A stretch of DNA of 64,000 bases from JAXHUH01 sp034211175 (GCA_034211175.1 JAXHUH010000220.1:1-64000); one strand, 5' to 3'. Counted from the first letter of the stretch, positions 50,565 to 59,110 are shown. Translations and numbers: made by a program. The notes: a model not told the origin generated them from the letters alone.

Positions 50565-51071
50565 GTGAACGAGCGCCACGACATCGACCACCACGACAAC
50601 GACGAGCGCGAGCCGGACGACGAGCTGCGTCGCCTCGCCGCGGAGCTGCCCGGCCTGCGGCTGCGGCCGTCCGCATGGGCCGAGGTCGCCGCCGCGCTCG
50701 ACCGGATCGAGGCCGGTGAGCGCGAGGCGGTGTCCCGGCTGTCGCGGGTGTCGTTCGAGGCCCGCATCGACGGACGTCTCGGTGGCGGCCGGAGGGCGCC
50801 CGGCGTGGTGCCGACGAAGCAGACGTCCGCGTTGCCGTGGGTCGGGCTGGTGTGCGGCCTGCTCGTCGCGGGTGTCGGTGGTGCGCTCGGCGGCGGACCG
50901 GTGCTCCTGGCCGCGGTGGTCCTCGCCGTCGCGGTGTTCCTGGTCGCGTTCGCCGGGTCCCGGGTCGCCCACCGCTCCGATCGCAAGGGCCCGGCACCGG
51001 ACGAGGTGCCCGAGGCCCCGCCGGTGCCGATCCCGGACGACCTCGCCACGCGCCTGCGCCGCCACACCTGA
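50565..51071 (+). CDS. Two-helix membrane protein of unknown function
   Basis: A 168-residue protein with a soluble His/Asp/Glu-rich N-terminus (VNERHDIDHHDNDEREPDD), a helical domain with repeated Arg/Glu (LRPSAWAEVAAALDRIEAGEREAVSRLSRVSFEARIDGR), two membrane helices (LPWVGLVCGLLVAGVGGALGG and VLLAAVVLAVAVFLVAFAG) and an acidic Pro-rich tail. The plan resembles small actinobacterial DUF3040-like proteins, not firmly. GTG 50565 is preceded by GCGAGGGACACC. Confidence 0.75.
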   Translation: MNERHDIDHHDNDEREPDDELRRLAAELPGLRLRPSAWAEVAAALDRIEAGEREAVSRLSRVSFEARIDGRLGGGRRAPGVVPTKQTSALPWVGLVCGLLVAGVGGALGGGPVLLAAVVLAVAVFLVAFAGSRVAHRSDRKGPAPDEVPEAPPVPIPDDLATRLRRHT

Positions 51072-51089
51072 GCCACCTCGCCCCGCCCT

Positions 51090-51142
51090 CGAACTGGCGT
51101 GGCGTTCTGCTCCGCGCGGTGTCGTTTCTCCCCGCCAGTTCG
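51090..51142. repeat. Dispersed 53-nt inverted-repeat element, copy B1
   Basis: CGAACTGGCG and CGCCAGTTCG are perfect terminal inverted repeats of a 53-nt unit. It matches the next unit (51152-51204) at about 43 of 53 positions and the reverse complement of copy A (24396) at about 42 of 53. Confidence 0.7.
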
Positions 51143-51151
51143 TCCCCGGAC

Positions 51152-51204
51152 CGTTCTGGCGTGGCTTTCCGCTCTGCGCGCCGTCGTTTCTGCCTGCCGG
51201 TTCG
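51152..51204. repeat. Dispersed 53-nt inverted-repeat element, copy B2
   Basis: Second tandem unit, CGTTCTGGCG ... TGCCGGTTCG, 9 nt after B1 and the same length. The AA at positions 3-4 of B1 is TT here, giving a TT/TT internal mismatch in the stem. Confidence 0.7.
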
Positions 51205-51232
51205 TGGTCGATGGGGGGGTCCGCGAACTGAG

Positions 51233-51263
51233 TTGTGTCATGCAACGCTGTCGTGCCTAGAGT
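51233..51263 (+). promoter_or_regulatory. Promoter of the MFS gene, probably leaderless
   Basis: TTGTGT (51233-51238) and TAGAGT (51258-51263) with a 19-nt spacer; the ATG at 51271 is 7 nt after the -10, so the message would begin at the start codon. GTTG/CAAC symmetry between the boxes may be an operator. Confidence 0.5.
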
Positions 51264-51270
51264 GCGTTCC

Positions 51271-52761
51271 ATGATGCAACCAACGACGCCGCCCGATCGG
51301 GGGCAGGATGGCGTGGGTGGGCCACCGGCCGGCGTGCCGGCGGAATCGTCCACCGCGTGGAAGACCCTGGCGCTGACGAGCCTGGCGGTGCTGGCCACGT
51401 TCCTCGACACGACGATCCTGTTCGTCGCGTTCGCCGACATCGGGGCCTCGTTCCCCGACATCGGCGCCGCCCAGCTCTCGTGGGTCCTCAACGCCTACAC
51501 GATCACCTTCGCCGCGCTCCTCGTCCCGGTGGGCAAGCTCGCCGACCGGGTCGGGCACAAGCGGGCGTTCCTCGTCGGATCGGCCCTGTTCACCGTGGCG
51601 TCGATGGCGTGTGGGCTCGCGCCGAGCGCGTGGGCGCTCGTGGCGTTCCGCATCGTGCAGGCCGTCGGCGCCGCCACGCTGCTGCCGTCGTCGCTCGCGC
51701 TGGTCCTGCGGGCGTTCCCCCGCGAGCGGTTGCCGATGGCCGTCGCCATCTGGGGCGCGGCCGGAGCGCTGGCCGGGGCGATCGGGCCGAGCCTCGGCGC
51801 CGCCGTGGTCGAGCTCGGCGGTTGGCGGTGGGTGTTCTTCCTGAACCTGCCGGTCGGCATGGTGACGGTGCTCGCCGGCATCCGCATCCTGAGCGAGTCC
51901 CGCGAACCGACCGCCCGGGTGCCGGCGCCGCTCGGCGTCGTGCTCGTGGCCTCGGCGGCCGCGCTCGTGTCGCTCGGCGTCGTGCAGAGCGACATCTGGG
52001 GCTGGGCCGACGGCCGCACGATCGGCGCCATCGGGGCCGGGGTGGTCGTGCTCGGCCTGTTCGTCGCCCACCAGCGCACGACCCCGGCGCCGGCGCTCGA
52101 CCTCGAGTTGTTCTCGATCCGCAACTTCCGGTGGGCCACTGCGGCGACGATGGCGTTCGGCACTGCCTTCACCGCCATGTTCTTCGGCTCGTTCCTGTTC
52201 CTCACCCAGGTCTGGGGTTGGTCGACGCTGCGGGGTGGCCTCGGGGTGAGCCCGGGCCCGTTGCTCGTCGGCGTGCTCGCCCCGCAGATGGGCAGGCTGG
52301 CGTCGCGGATCGGGCAGCGGCCGATGATCATCGCCGGCGGGTTCGCGTACGCCGTCGGCGGCGTGCTGCGGCTGGTGATGCTCGACGCGCAGCCCGACTA
52401 CGTGGCCGACTACTTGCCCTCGCTGCTGTTCACCGGGCTCGGCGTCGCCCTCTGCCTGCCCCAGCTGGCATCGACCACGGCCCAGGCGATTCCCGCGACC
52501 CGGCTCGGCGTCGGCAGCGGGGTCAACCAGGCGGTCCGCCAGTTCGGTGGCACGCTCGGTGTGGCGCTGACCATCGCGCTGCTGTCGAGCGCCGCGTCGC
52601 CGGAGCTGGCGCTCGCCGCGTTCGACCGGGTCTGGTGGCTGATCGTCGCCGGTGGCCTGCTCACCTCACTGCTGGCCGTGCCGCTGCGCACGGCCGTCGC
52701 GGGTGTGGTCCCACCGCCGGTGGTGGCGCCCGGCGGCCCGGTCGTCGCCCCCGTCGAGTGA
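51271..52761 (+). CDS. DHA2-family MFS multidrug transporter
   Basis: A 496-residue protein with fourteen predicted helices, as in the drug:H+ antiporter-2 family (EmrB/QacA). SLAVLATFLDTTILFVAFADIGASF is helix 1 with motif D1, LLVPVGKLADRVGHKRAFLVG is motif A, and FRIVQAVGAATLLPSSLALVLRAFP with AAGALAGAIGPSLGAAVVELGGWRWVFFLNLPVG are motif B/C. It exports lipophilic compounds. Start ATG 51271 fits the promoter. The tail is Pro/Val-rich. Confidence 0.93.
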   Translation: MMQPTTPPDRGQDGVGGPPAGVPAESSTAWKTLALTSLAVLATFLDTTILFVAFADIGASFPDIGAAQLSWVLNAYTITFAALLVPVGKLADRVGHKRAFLVGSALFTVASMACGLAPSAWALVAFRIVQAVGAATLLPSSLALVLRAFPRERLPMAVAIWGAAGALAGAIGPSLGAAVVELGGWRWVFFLNLPVGMVTVLAGIRILSESREPTARVPAPLGVVLVASAAALVSLGVVQSDIWGWADGRTIGAIGAGVVVLGLFVAHQRTTPAPALDLELFSIRNFRWATAATMAFGTAFTAMFFGSFLFLTQVWGWSTLRGGLGVSPGPLLVGVLAPQMGRLASRIGQRPMIIAGGFAYAVGGVLRLVMLDAQPDYVADYLPSLLFTGLGVALCLPQLASTTAQAIPATRLGVGSGVNQAVRQFGGTLGVALTIALLSSAASPELALAAFDRVWWLIVAGGLLTSLLAVPLRTAVAGVVPPPVVAPGGPVVAPVE

Positions 52762-52845
52762 CGGCTGGGCGCTCGGGGTTCTCGCGGGTGGCCGGTGGCG
52801 TGGGCCACCGGTCGAGTGACGACCCACGCCTCGGGCACGGCCCGC

Positions 52846-54039
52846 TCAGGCGGCTCCCGCATCGAGCGCGTCGGCCCAGGCCTCGAGGCCGTGCTCGCTG
52901 ACCACGAGATCGAGCCCGATCTCCGCGGCGCCCCGCAGCGGACCGTCGTCGCCGGTCACCGCCTCGGTCACCGGGGGCGGTGACGGGCGCCGGAAGGCCA
53001 TCAGGCCCTGCTCGTAGCCGGCGCCGACGTCGTCGGGCGCGAGGCGCAGGATCGGTGCCGCGAGGCCGCCGAGGCGCACGGCGTCGGGGTCGAGGGCGTT
53101 GACCAGGCCGCCGATGCCCCGGCCCAGCGATCGGGCACACTCGGCCACCGCCCGGCGGGCGCGCTCGTCGTCGGCCGCCCGGTCGATGACCGTCGCCCCG
53201 TAGGTGCGGGGGTCCTCGGGTGGTGCCTCGCCGAGATGACGGGCCATCGCCCGGCCGTCGACCTCGAGGTCCCAGCAGCCGCGGGCACCGCACGGGCACG
53301 GGCGGGTCGGGTCGCCGAAGGGCACGTGACCGAACTCGCCGCCGGCCCCGGTCGCGCCCCGGGTCGGTACGCCGTCGGCCACGAGGATGCCGCCGATGCC
53401 GACCTCGATGGTGAGGTACAGCACGTTGGACGAGCCCGCGGACGCCCGGTGGCGGGCCTCGGCGACGCCGGCGAGGGTGGCGTCGTTGTCGACCACGAAG
53501 CGCTCGGGCACGCCGCCGTCGAGCACGTCGAGCGCGACGTCGGACCACTCCAGCGTCGACGCCTGGACGAGGCGGTGGCCCTGCACCGTGCCGGAGACGA
53601 CGACCGACGTCGCCCGGGCCCGGGGCCCGAGGTCGGCCCGCACCGCGTCGAGCTCGGCCCGCACGACATCGAGCACCGCTTCGGCGTCGCGGCGGCCGTG
53701 GCGGGCCCCGGCGACCACCTCGACCGAGCCGTCGATCGGTGCCGTGGCGATGCGCCAGCGCTCGTGGGCGATGTCGACGATCACACACACCGGGCCGTCG
53801 GGATGGGGGTGGAGCGAGGTGGTCGGCCGGCCCCGGCCCTGCGGTGGCACCGGTCGCTCCTCGATCAGCGACAGCTCCCGGAGCCGGGCGACGATCTCGG
53901 TCGCGGTGCCGCTCCGCAGCCCGAGCTCGCGGGCCGCGTCGGCGCGGGTGATCCCCGGCTGGCGGCGCAGCAGCCCGAGCACGTCGAGCGCGCCCCGCCA
54001 GCGGGCCGCGGTCCGGCGCGCGGGTCGGCGACCGGTCAT
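52846..54039 (-). CDS. ROK-family transcriptional regulator
   Basis: A 397-residue ROK protein. The N-terminal winged HTH (VLGLLRRQPGITRADAARELGLRSGTATEIVARLRELSLIEE) precedes the sugar-kinase fold with YLTIEVGIGGILVADG and the zinc motif GHVPFGDPTRPCPCGARGCWD (His plus CxCGxxGC). ROK repressors sense sugars. The divergent neighbour is a HAD sugar-phosphatase-like gene. No strong ribosome site precedes ATG 54039. Confidence 0.92.
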   Translation of the reverse strand: MTGRRPARRTAARWRGALDVLGLLRRQPGITRADAARELGLRSGTATEIVARLRELSLIEERPVPPQGRGRPTTSLHPHPDGPVCVIVDIAHERWRIATAPIDGSVEVVAGARHGRRDAEAVLDVVRAELDAVRADLGPRARATSVVVSGTVQGHRLVQASTLEWSDVALDVLDGGVPERFVVDNDATLAGVAEARHRASAGSSNVLYLTIEVGIGGILVADGVPTRGATGAGGEFGHVPFGDPTRPCPCGARGCWDLEVDGRAMARHLGEAPPEDPRTYGATVIDRAADDERARRAVAECARSLGRGIGGLVNALDPDAVRLGGLAAPILRLAPDDVGAGYEQGLMAFRRPSPPPVTEAVTGDDGPLRGAAEIGLDLVVSEHGLEAWADALDAGAA

Positions 54040-54128
54040 CGCGACCGTGCCCGGCGGCGATCCGCCGGTGCAGGGACTGCGGCGCCCGTGGGCGGAGGTG
54101 TGGGAGCGGTCGTCACGTGTCGGCCTTG

Positions 54129-54153
54129 TTTATGCTCGTACAGCGAGTTTAAA
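54129..54153. promoter_or_regulatory. AT-rich palindrome between ROK and HAD genes
   Basis: TTTATGCTCGT (54129-54139) and GCGAGTTTAAA (54143-54153) pair at 8 of 11 positions around ACA. It is 90 nt from the ROK start and 43 nt from the HAD start, in one of the few AT-rich spots here, as expected for a ROK operator. Confidence 0.5.
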
Positions 54154-54195
54154 TGTCGGCGGCCGGCGGGACCACGACCGTAGGAGGAGCGCAGC

Positions 54196-54903
54196 GTGCC
54201 CACCCATCCCGAACCACCTGCCTCCCCCGCCGTGCGTGGCGACGCGGCGGGCCGTCTGCGCGCGGTGACGGCGGTGCTCTTCGACATGGACGGCACCCTC
54301 GTCGACTCCGACCTCGCCGTCGAGCGCGCCTGGCTCGCGTGGGCCGACGCGTTCGGCGTCGACCGCGACCTGGTGCGCGACGGCATCCACGGCAGCCCGG
54401 CCGAGGTGACCGTGCGCCGCCTGTTGCCGGAGCTGTCCGACGCCGAGGTCCGCGCCGCCGCCCAGTACCAGCTCGACCTCCAATACGACGACGGCTCGGC
54501 GTCGGCCCGGACCGAAGGCGTCGCCGACATCCTCGACGCCCTGGGCGCCTGGGGTGTGCCGTGGGCGATCGTGACCAGCGCCGACGAAACGCTCGCCCGG
54601 GTCCGCCTCGACGGCGCCGACCTGCGGCCGCCACTGCTCGTCACCGCCGACCACGTCGAGCGGGGCAAGCCCGACCCGTCGTGCTACCTGCTGGCCGCCC
54701 ACCGCCTCGGTGTCGACCCGTCGGCGTGCCTGGTCGTCGAGGACTCCGATCCCGGGCTTGTCGCGGGGAGCGCCGCCGGGGCGGTGACCGCCGCGCTGCG
54801 GGGCCTGGACGGCGACGTCCGGATCGCCCACGTCGGCCAGCTCGTCGAGGTCCTGGCTGCGGCCGGTCTCGGCGAGCGGTGCTCGCCGGCCACGCAGGGC
54901 TGA
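54196..54903 (+). CDS. HAD-superfamily sugar-phosphatase-like hydrolase
   Basis: A 235-residue HAD hydrolase: motif I VLFDMDGTLVDSD with nucleophile Asp, motif II AIVTSADE, motif III Lys in ERGKPDPSCYLLAA and motif IV VVEDSDPGLVAG. The cap is of the alpha-helical C1 type, as in 2-deoxyglucose-6-phosphatase and beta-phosphoglucomutase. GTG 54196 follows TAGGAGGAGCGCAGC. Divergent from the ROK regulator, which probably controls it. Confidence 0.9.
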   Translation: MPTHPEPPASPAVRGDAAGRLRAVTAVLFDMDGTLVDSDLAVERAWLAWADAFGVDRDLVRDGIHGSPAEVTVRRLLPELSDAEVRAAAQYQLDLQYDDGSASARTEGVADILDALGAWGVPWAIVTSADETLARVRLDGADLRPPLLVTADHVERGKPDPSCYLLAAHRLGVDPSACLVVEDSDPGLVAGSAAGAVTAALRGLDGDVRIAHVGQLVEVLAAAGLGERCSPATQG

Positions 54904-55018
54904 TCCCGGCCACCAACCGGCCCCGTACTTCGGCGACCACCACGAGCCGGATCCGTTCCCGGGAACGGGTGGGTGCGAGGCGGTACGGTCACCGCCGATC
55001 GACGTCGGGGGAGGGACC

Positions 55019-55781
55019 ATGGGGAAGCTGGACGGCAAGGTCGCGCTCGTGACCGGGGCCGGGGCGGGCGTCGGCGCTCGCGTTGGCCGGCGAGGGGGCA
55101 ACCGTCGTCGTCAACGGGCGACGGCAGGGCCCGCTCGACGAGGTGGTCGCCGCCATCGGCGCCGCGGGCGGCAAGGCGCTGACCGCGACCGCCGACCTGA
55201 CCGACGACGAGGCGGCCTCGCGCCTCGCGGACCGCTGCCTCGCCGACCACGGCTGCGTCGACGTGCTCGTGAACAACGCCGGCTTCTCCTCGAGCGTGCG
55301 GTCCGCCCGTCACCTCGACGCCGCCACGTGGACCGACGTGTGGCGGGTCAACGTGCTCGGCCCGGCGATGCTGGCCCGGGCGCTGCTGCCGGCGATGATC
55401 GACGCCGGCGGCGGCACCATCATCACCGTCTCCTCGGTTGCCGGGCTGCGGCCCAACGTCATGGCCGGCGCCGCCTACGGCTCGGCGAAGGCGGCGGTGG
55501 CCAACTGGATGACCGAGCTCGCCTCGGAGGTGCGCAACCTCGGGGTGCGGTGCAGCACGATCTTCCCCGGCGAGATCGACACGCCGATCCTCGACCGTCG
55601 GGCGCTCCCACCCGATGACGACCAGCGGGCGATGATGGCCCGGCCCGAAGACGTCGCCGAGGCCGTGCTCCTGTGCGCGACGCTCCCCGCCAGGGCGATG
55701 ATCGACGAGCTGGTCATCACCCCGACCCGCCAACGGGACCTCACCGCCGACATGGCCGCCGCCCGCGAGAAGAGCTCCTGA
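55019..55781 (+). pseudogene. Short-chain dehydrogenase/reductase with a frameshift
   Basis: The N-terminus GKLDGKVALVTGAGAGVG reads in one frame from ATG 55019 (GGGGGAGGGACC upstream), while ALALAGEGATVVVNGRR and the rest (LVNNAGFSSS, TVSSVAG, Tyr/Lys in AAYGSAKAA, FPGEIDTPIL) read in another. The switch is at about 55070-55076 in the Rossmann loop; comparison with the SDR pattern suggests about 11 nt are missing. The downstream frame has no ATG or GTG before residue ~25, only a TTG. Either a pseudogene or an assembly error in GC-rich sequence. Confidence 0.75.
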
Positions 55782-55848
55782 GCTGACCCGCCGGCGCGGC
55801 GTCGACCCGATTCGGGAACCGATCCGAGGTGGGCGGTGTAGGACGGGC

Positions 55849-56391
55849 ATGCGACGGATCATCACGCTTCTCGGTGCCGTGTTCGCCCTCGTGCTCGCCT
55901 GGTCGGCGCCGGCCGGCGCCGGCGGGTGGGCGGTGACCACGCTCGACCCGCTCGACGGGATCGACGCGGCGGCGCCGGGCACGACGATCGACGTCGGGTT
56001 CACCGTCCGCCAGCACGGCGTACATCCGGTCGACCTGTCGGGCCCGATGAAGGGCGGCGGTGCCGCCATCGAGATCGTCGACGGCTCGGGCGAGGTGCTG
56101 CGCTTCGACGCCGCACCCGATGGCGCGGTCGGTCACCACGTCGCGACCGTCGAGCTTCCCGCAGCCGGCGAGTACGAGTGGCGCGTGGTGCAGGGCGGGT
56201 TCGGTCCCCAGGACCTGGGCACCCTGGTGGTCGGCGGTGGCGCCGCCGGAGTCGTTGCCGCCGACGGCGGTACCTGGCCCGCGGTGGCCCGGTACGGCCT
56301 GCCGGTGCTCGCGCTGGCCGCGGCGGCCTACGCCCTCGCCGGGCCCGGGCTGGCCGGGCGGCGGCGTGTCGCCGCGCCGGTCGGCGCATGA
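55849..56391 (+). CDS. Exported, membrane-anchored beta-sandwich-like protein
   Basis: A 180-residue protein: signal peptide MRRIITLLGAVFALVLAWSAPAGAGG, a ~105-residue domain with alternating strands (TTIDVGFTVRQHGVHPVDLSG, GHHVATVELPAAGEYEWRVVQGGF) that resembles FixH/YtkA-type Ig-like domains, and a C-terminal helix with a basic tail. It overlaps the cytochrome c gene by 4 nt (ATGA) and so likely acts in the same extracytoplasmic redox or copper-related function. Confidence 0.8.
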   Translation: MRRIITLLGAVFALVLAWSAPAGAGGWAVTTLDPLDGIDAAAPGTTIDVGFTVRQHGVHPVDLSGPMKGGGAAIEIVDGSGEVLRFDAAPDGAVGHHVATVELPAAGEYEWRVVQGGFGPQDLGTLVVGGGAAGVVAADGGTWPAVARYGLPVLALAAAAYALAGPGLAGRRRVAAPVGA

Positions 56392-56843
56392 CGGGAGCCG
56401 ACGAAGCCGGCCCGGTGGTGCGCGACGAGGCGGTCGTGTCCCGGTCGGCGCCTGTCGGCCGGGTCCTGGCCGGGCTCGGCGCACTCGTGCTGGGCGCGCT
56501 CACGGTCGTCGCATGGAGCAGCGGCGGGGGCTCGGACCGCGACGCGGGGCTCGCCGAGGAAGGCGCCCGGCTGTTCGCGGCGAAGGGTTGCGCCACCTGT
56601 CACAACGGGCCCGGCACCACTGCTCGGGTCGGCGTCGGCCCGAACCTGGCGGACCTGGTGGACGTGGCCGACCAACGTCGGGAGGGTCTGTCGGCACGCG
56701 ACTACGTGGTCGAGTCGATCCTCGCCCCGGACGCGTTCACGGTCCCCGGCTATCCGTCGTCGGGTCCGATGTCGGGCATGCCGACACTCGACGTGTCGAC
56801 CGGAGAGGTCGACGCGCTGGTGTCCTACCTGCTCGACGGGTGA
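56388..56843 (+). CDS. Membrane-anchored c-type cytochrome
   Basis: A 151-residue monoheme cytochrome c. An N-terminal anchor helix (RVLAGLGALVLGALTVVAWSS) leads to GARLFAAKGCATCHNGPG, the CxxCH heme site (Cys-Ala-Thr-Cys-His), and the distal Met is probably in GPMSGMPTLDVS. VGPNLADL is the usual contact loop. Start ATG 56388 overlaps the upstream gene, and the stop overlaps the sigma gene (GTGA, 56840-56843). Confidence 0.93.
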   Translation: MTGADEAGPVVRDEAVVSRSAPVGRVLAGLGALVLGALTVVAWSSGGGSDRDAGLAEEGARLFAAKGCATCHNGPGTTARVGVGPNLADLVDVADQRREGLSARDYVVESILAPDAFTVPGYPSSGPMSGMPTLDVSTGEVDALVSYLLDG

Positions 56844-57448
56844 CGATCGCGCCGGGACCGCGAGGAGGGACGGACGCCGCGCCCGACGACGCCGCGCTGA
56901 TCCGCCGGGCCCGCGAGGGCGACGGTGCACCGTTCGGCGAGCTGGTCGCTCGCCACCGGTCGAGCGCGCTCCGGGTCGCGACGGTGGTGCTCGGCGGTGC
57001 CTCGGACGCCGATGACGTGGTCCAGGTGGCGACGGAGCGGGCGTGGCGGGCGATCGGGTCCGTCGACGCCGGCCGCGGGTTCCGCTCGTGGTACCTGCGG
57101 ATCGTGGCCAACACGGCTCGCAATCATCGCCGGGGCCGCGGCCGACGGGCGGCACTGGCGGTCCGGGTCGCGGACGACCGGGGCCTGGCCGGCGAAGGGG
57201 CGGTCGATCCCGCGCAGGCGGCGGTGACCGACGCGGAGCGCCGGCGGGTGACGGCGGCGCTGAACCGGCTCGGGGAAGGTGATCGTCTCGTGCTCGCGCT
57301 GCGGCACTTCGAGGAGCTGAGCGAACGGGAGATGGCCGAGATCCTCGGCTGTCGGCCCGGAACGGTGAAGTCGAGGTTGTCGCGGGCAACGCGCCGACTT
57401 CGCCGGGAGCTCGAGGCGGACGGGACCGAGGAGGTGTCCGATGGCTGA
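56840..57448 (+). CDS. ECF-type RNA polymerase sigma factor
   Basis: A 202-residue sigma-70 family factor with region 2 (FGELVARHRSSALRVATVVLGGASDADDVVQVATERAWRAI) and region 4 (RRVTAALNRLGEGDRLVLALRHFEELSEREMAEILGCRPGTVKSRLSRATRRLRREL). GTG 56840 overlaps the cytochrome c stop, and its 3' end overlaps the next gene by 8 nt. A role in controlling the operon is inferred from the coupling. Confidence 0.93.
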   Translation: MTIAPGPRGGTDAAPDDAALIRRAREGDGAPFGELVARHRSSALRVATVVLGGASDADDVVQVATERAWRAIGSVDAGRGFRSWYLRIVANTARNHRRGRGRRAALAVRVADDRGLAGEGAVDPAQAAVTDAERRRVTAALNRLGEGDRLVLALRHFEELSEREMAEILGCRPGTVKSRLSRATRRLRRELEADGTEEVSDG

Positions 57449-58187
57449 ACCGATGACCGACGAGCGCCTCGAAGCCGTGCTGGCCAGCGTGGGCCGCCAC
57501 CTCGTCACCGACCCGGTCAACGCCGACGGGTCAGGCGACGACAGGTCAGGCGGCGGCCGGCCGGTCGGCACGCTCACTGCGTTGCCGGACGGTCGCGGGC
57601 GGCGACGGACGTCGGCGCGTCGCGTCCTCGTCGCCGCAGTCGCACTGGCGGCGCTCGCCTCGGCCGGCCTCGTCGTGGCACCGGTGCGGGAGGCGGTGGC
57701 CGGATGGTTCGGCATCGGCTCGACCAGGATCACGAGCGGGGATCCCGCCGTGGACGCGACCGGCGCCGTTGCGTTCCTCGACGAGCGCTACCTGGAGGCG
57801 CTCACCCCGGACGAGGCCGAGGCACGGCTCGGCGCGCCGCTGCCGTCCTCCGCCGACCTCGGCGCGCCCGACCTCGTTGCCGCACCCGCCGAGGGTGGTG
57901 TCGTGCTCGCCTGGGATGGCGACGCCGTGTCGCTGTGGGCCCATCGTGTCCCCGGCGTCGAGGGCGGCGCGCTGCTCGAGAAGTTCCTCTTCTCCGAGGA
58001 CGACGCACGCTCGGTCGACGGCCTGGGCGACCGTGCGGCCGTGGTCCGCGGCGGGCACGTCCTGGTCACGCCGTTCCGAACGGTGGATGCGGCCGCGACC
58101 GTGCTGTGGGTCGAGGACGGCGTCGAGTACCGCCTCGAGGCCGACCTGGCGCCCGACGAACTCGTCGCGCTGGCCCGCTCGCTGTGA
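57441..58187 (+). CDS. Anti-sigma-like membrane protein
   Basis: A 248-residue protein: cytoplasmic N-terminus of ~60 residues (DERLEAVLASVGRHLV...), one membrane helix (VLVAAVALAALASAGLVVAPV), then REAVAGWFGIGSTRITSGD and an extracytoplasmic domain rich in beta strands. The WFGIGS segment is recurrent in actinobacterial proteins next to ECF sigma genes. The 8-nt overlap with the sigma gene supports a sigma/anti-sigma pair; no zinc-binding HxxxCxxC motif is visible, so it is not a classical ZAS domain. Confidence 0.82.
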   Translation: MAEPMTDERLEAVLASVGRHLVTDPVNADGSGDDRSGGGRPVGTLTALPDGRGRRRTSARRVLVAAVALAALASAGLVVAPVREAVAGWFGIGSTRITSGDPAVDATGAVAFLDERYLEALTPDEAEARLGAPLPSSADLGAPDLVAAPAEGGVVLAWDGDAVSLWAHRVPGVEGGALLEKFLFSEDDARSVDGLGDRAAVVRGGHVLVTPFRTVDAAATVLWVEDGVEYRLEADLAPDELVALARSL

Positions 58188-58202
58188 CCGCGCTCGATCC
58201 CG

Positions 58203-58985
58203 TCAGCGGGGCGGCGCCGCGGCGGCTACCTCGCGGAGCACGTCGAGCCAGTCGGTGACGAGCATCCAGGTCGCGCCGGCCTCCTCGTAGGGGCCGGGGT
58301 CGGTGCCGGCCGGTGCGGCGACGACGATGTCGGCCGGTGCGTCCGGTCGGGCCGCGACCTGTGCGACCGCGTCGGGTGCCAGGACCTCCATCCCGCCCTG
58401 CTCGCCCATCTGGCCGAGGATCACGCCGTCCCAGCGTGCTGCTCGACCCAGGGTCCGTTCGTTGCGGGTGATGGCCGACGCCCACACGGGGATGCGGGGC
58501 TCCTGGTGCGGGGTCGGCAGGAACTGCACGTCGTCGAGGGTGTAGTGGGTGCCGTGATGGGTGAACGGCTCGCCCGACCAGAGGCCGGTCACGACGTCGA
58601 GGCCCTCGTCGAGCATCGCGGCCAGCGTGGCCCGCTCCGCGGTGCGGCCGAGCGCCGTGTACTCGGACGGCGGCTCGCCGAGACCGACCCCGAGCACCAA
58701 CCGGCCGCCCGACAGCCGGTCGATCGTGACCGTCTGGCGGGCCACCTCCTGGGGCTGGTGACGGGGCAGGGCCGTGACGGTCGTGCCGAGCCGGACCCGC
58801 TCCGTTCGTACCGCGAGCGCACCGAGCACGACCCATGCGTCCGACATCGGGACCGCGAAGTCAGGTGTCCCGACGACGTGGTGCCACAGGAAGACGCCGT
58901 CCCAGCCGTTGGTCTCGGCGGTGACGCCCAGATCGACCAGGGCGGACGGCTCGTCCATGATCGGGACGCTCAGACCCAACCGCAT
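58203..58985 (-). CDS. Luciferase-like (F420-type) oxidoreductase
   Basis: A 260-residue TIM-barrel protein of the bacterial-luciferase-like family, which in actinobacteria mostly uses F420H2. MRLGLSVPIMDEPSALVDLGVTAETNGWDGVFLWHHV, VRLGTTVTALPRHQPQEVARQTVTIDRLSGGRLVLGVGLG and IPVWASAITRNERTLGRAARWDGVI are typical. It is shorter than the 300-340 norm, lacking the extra C-terminal helices. On the minus strand TACCGT lies 6 nt before ATG 58985, so it is leaderless. Confidence 0.92.
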   Translation of the reverse strand: MRLGLSVPIMDEPSALVDLGVTAETNGWDGVFLWHHVVGTPDFAVPMSDAWVVLGALAVRTERVRLGTTVTALPRHQPQEVARQTVTIDRLSGGRLVLGVGLGEPPSEYTALGRTAERATLAAMLDEGLDVVTGLWSGEPFTHHGTHYTLDDVQFLPTPHQEPRIPVWASAITRNERTLGRAARWDGVILGQMGEQGGMEVLAPDAVAQVAARPDAPADIVVAAPAGTDPGPYEEAGATWMLVTDWLDVLREVAAAAPPR

Positions 58986-58991
58986 GCGCGC

Positions 58992-58997
58992 ACGGTA
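58992..58997 (-). promoter_or_regulatory. -10 box for the luciferase-like gene
   Basis: On the minus strand TACCGT is followed by 6 nt and then the ATG at 58985. There is no Shine-Dalgarno. Confidence 0.5.
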
Positions 58998-59110
58998 CTC
59001 GTGTCGCGTCGTCGCGGTCCGCCCGCCGGGGCCGGATGTCAGCGCAGGTCCGTACCCTCTGGTGATGCCGCCTCGGCGGGGCGGGAGACCGATGCCACAC
59101 GCCCGAAGCC

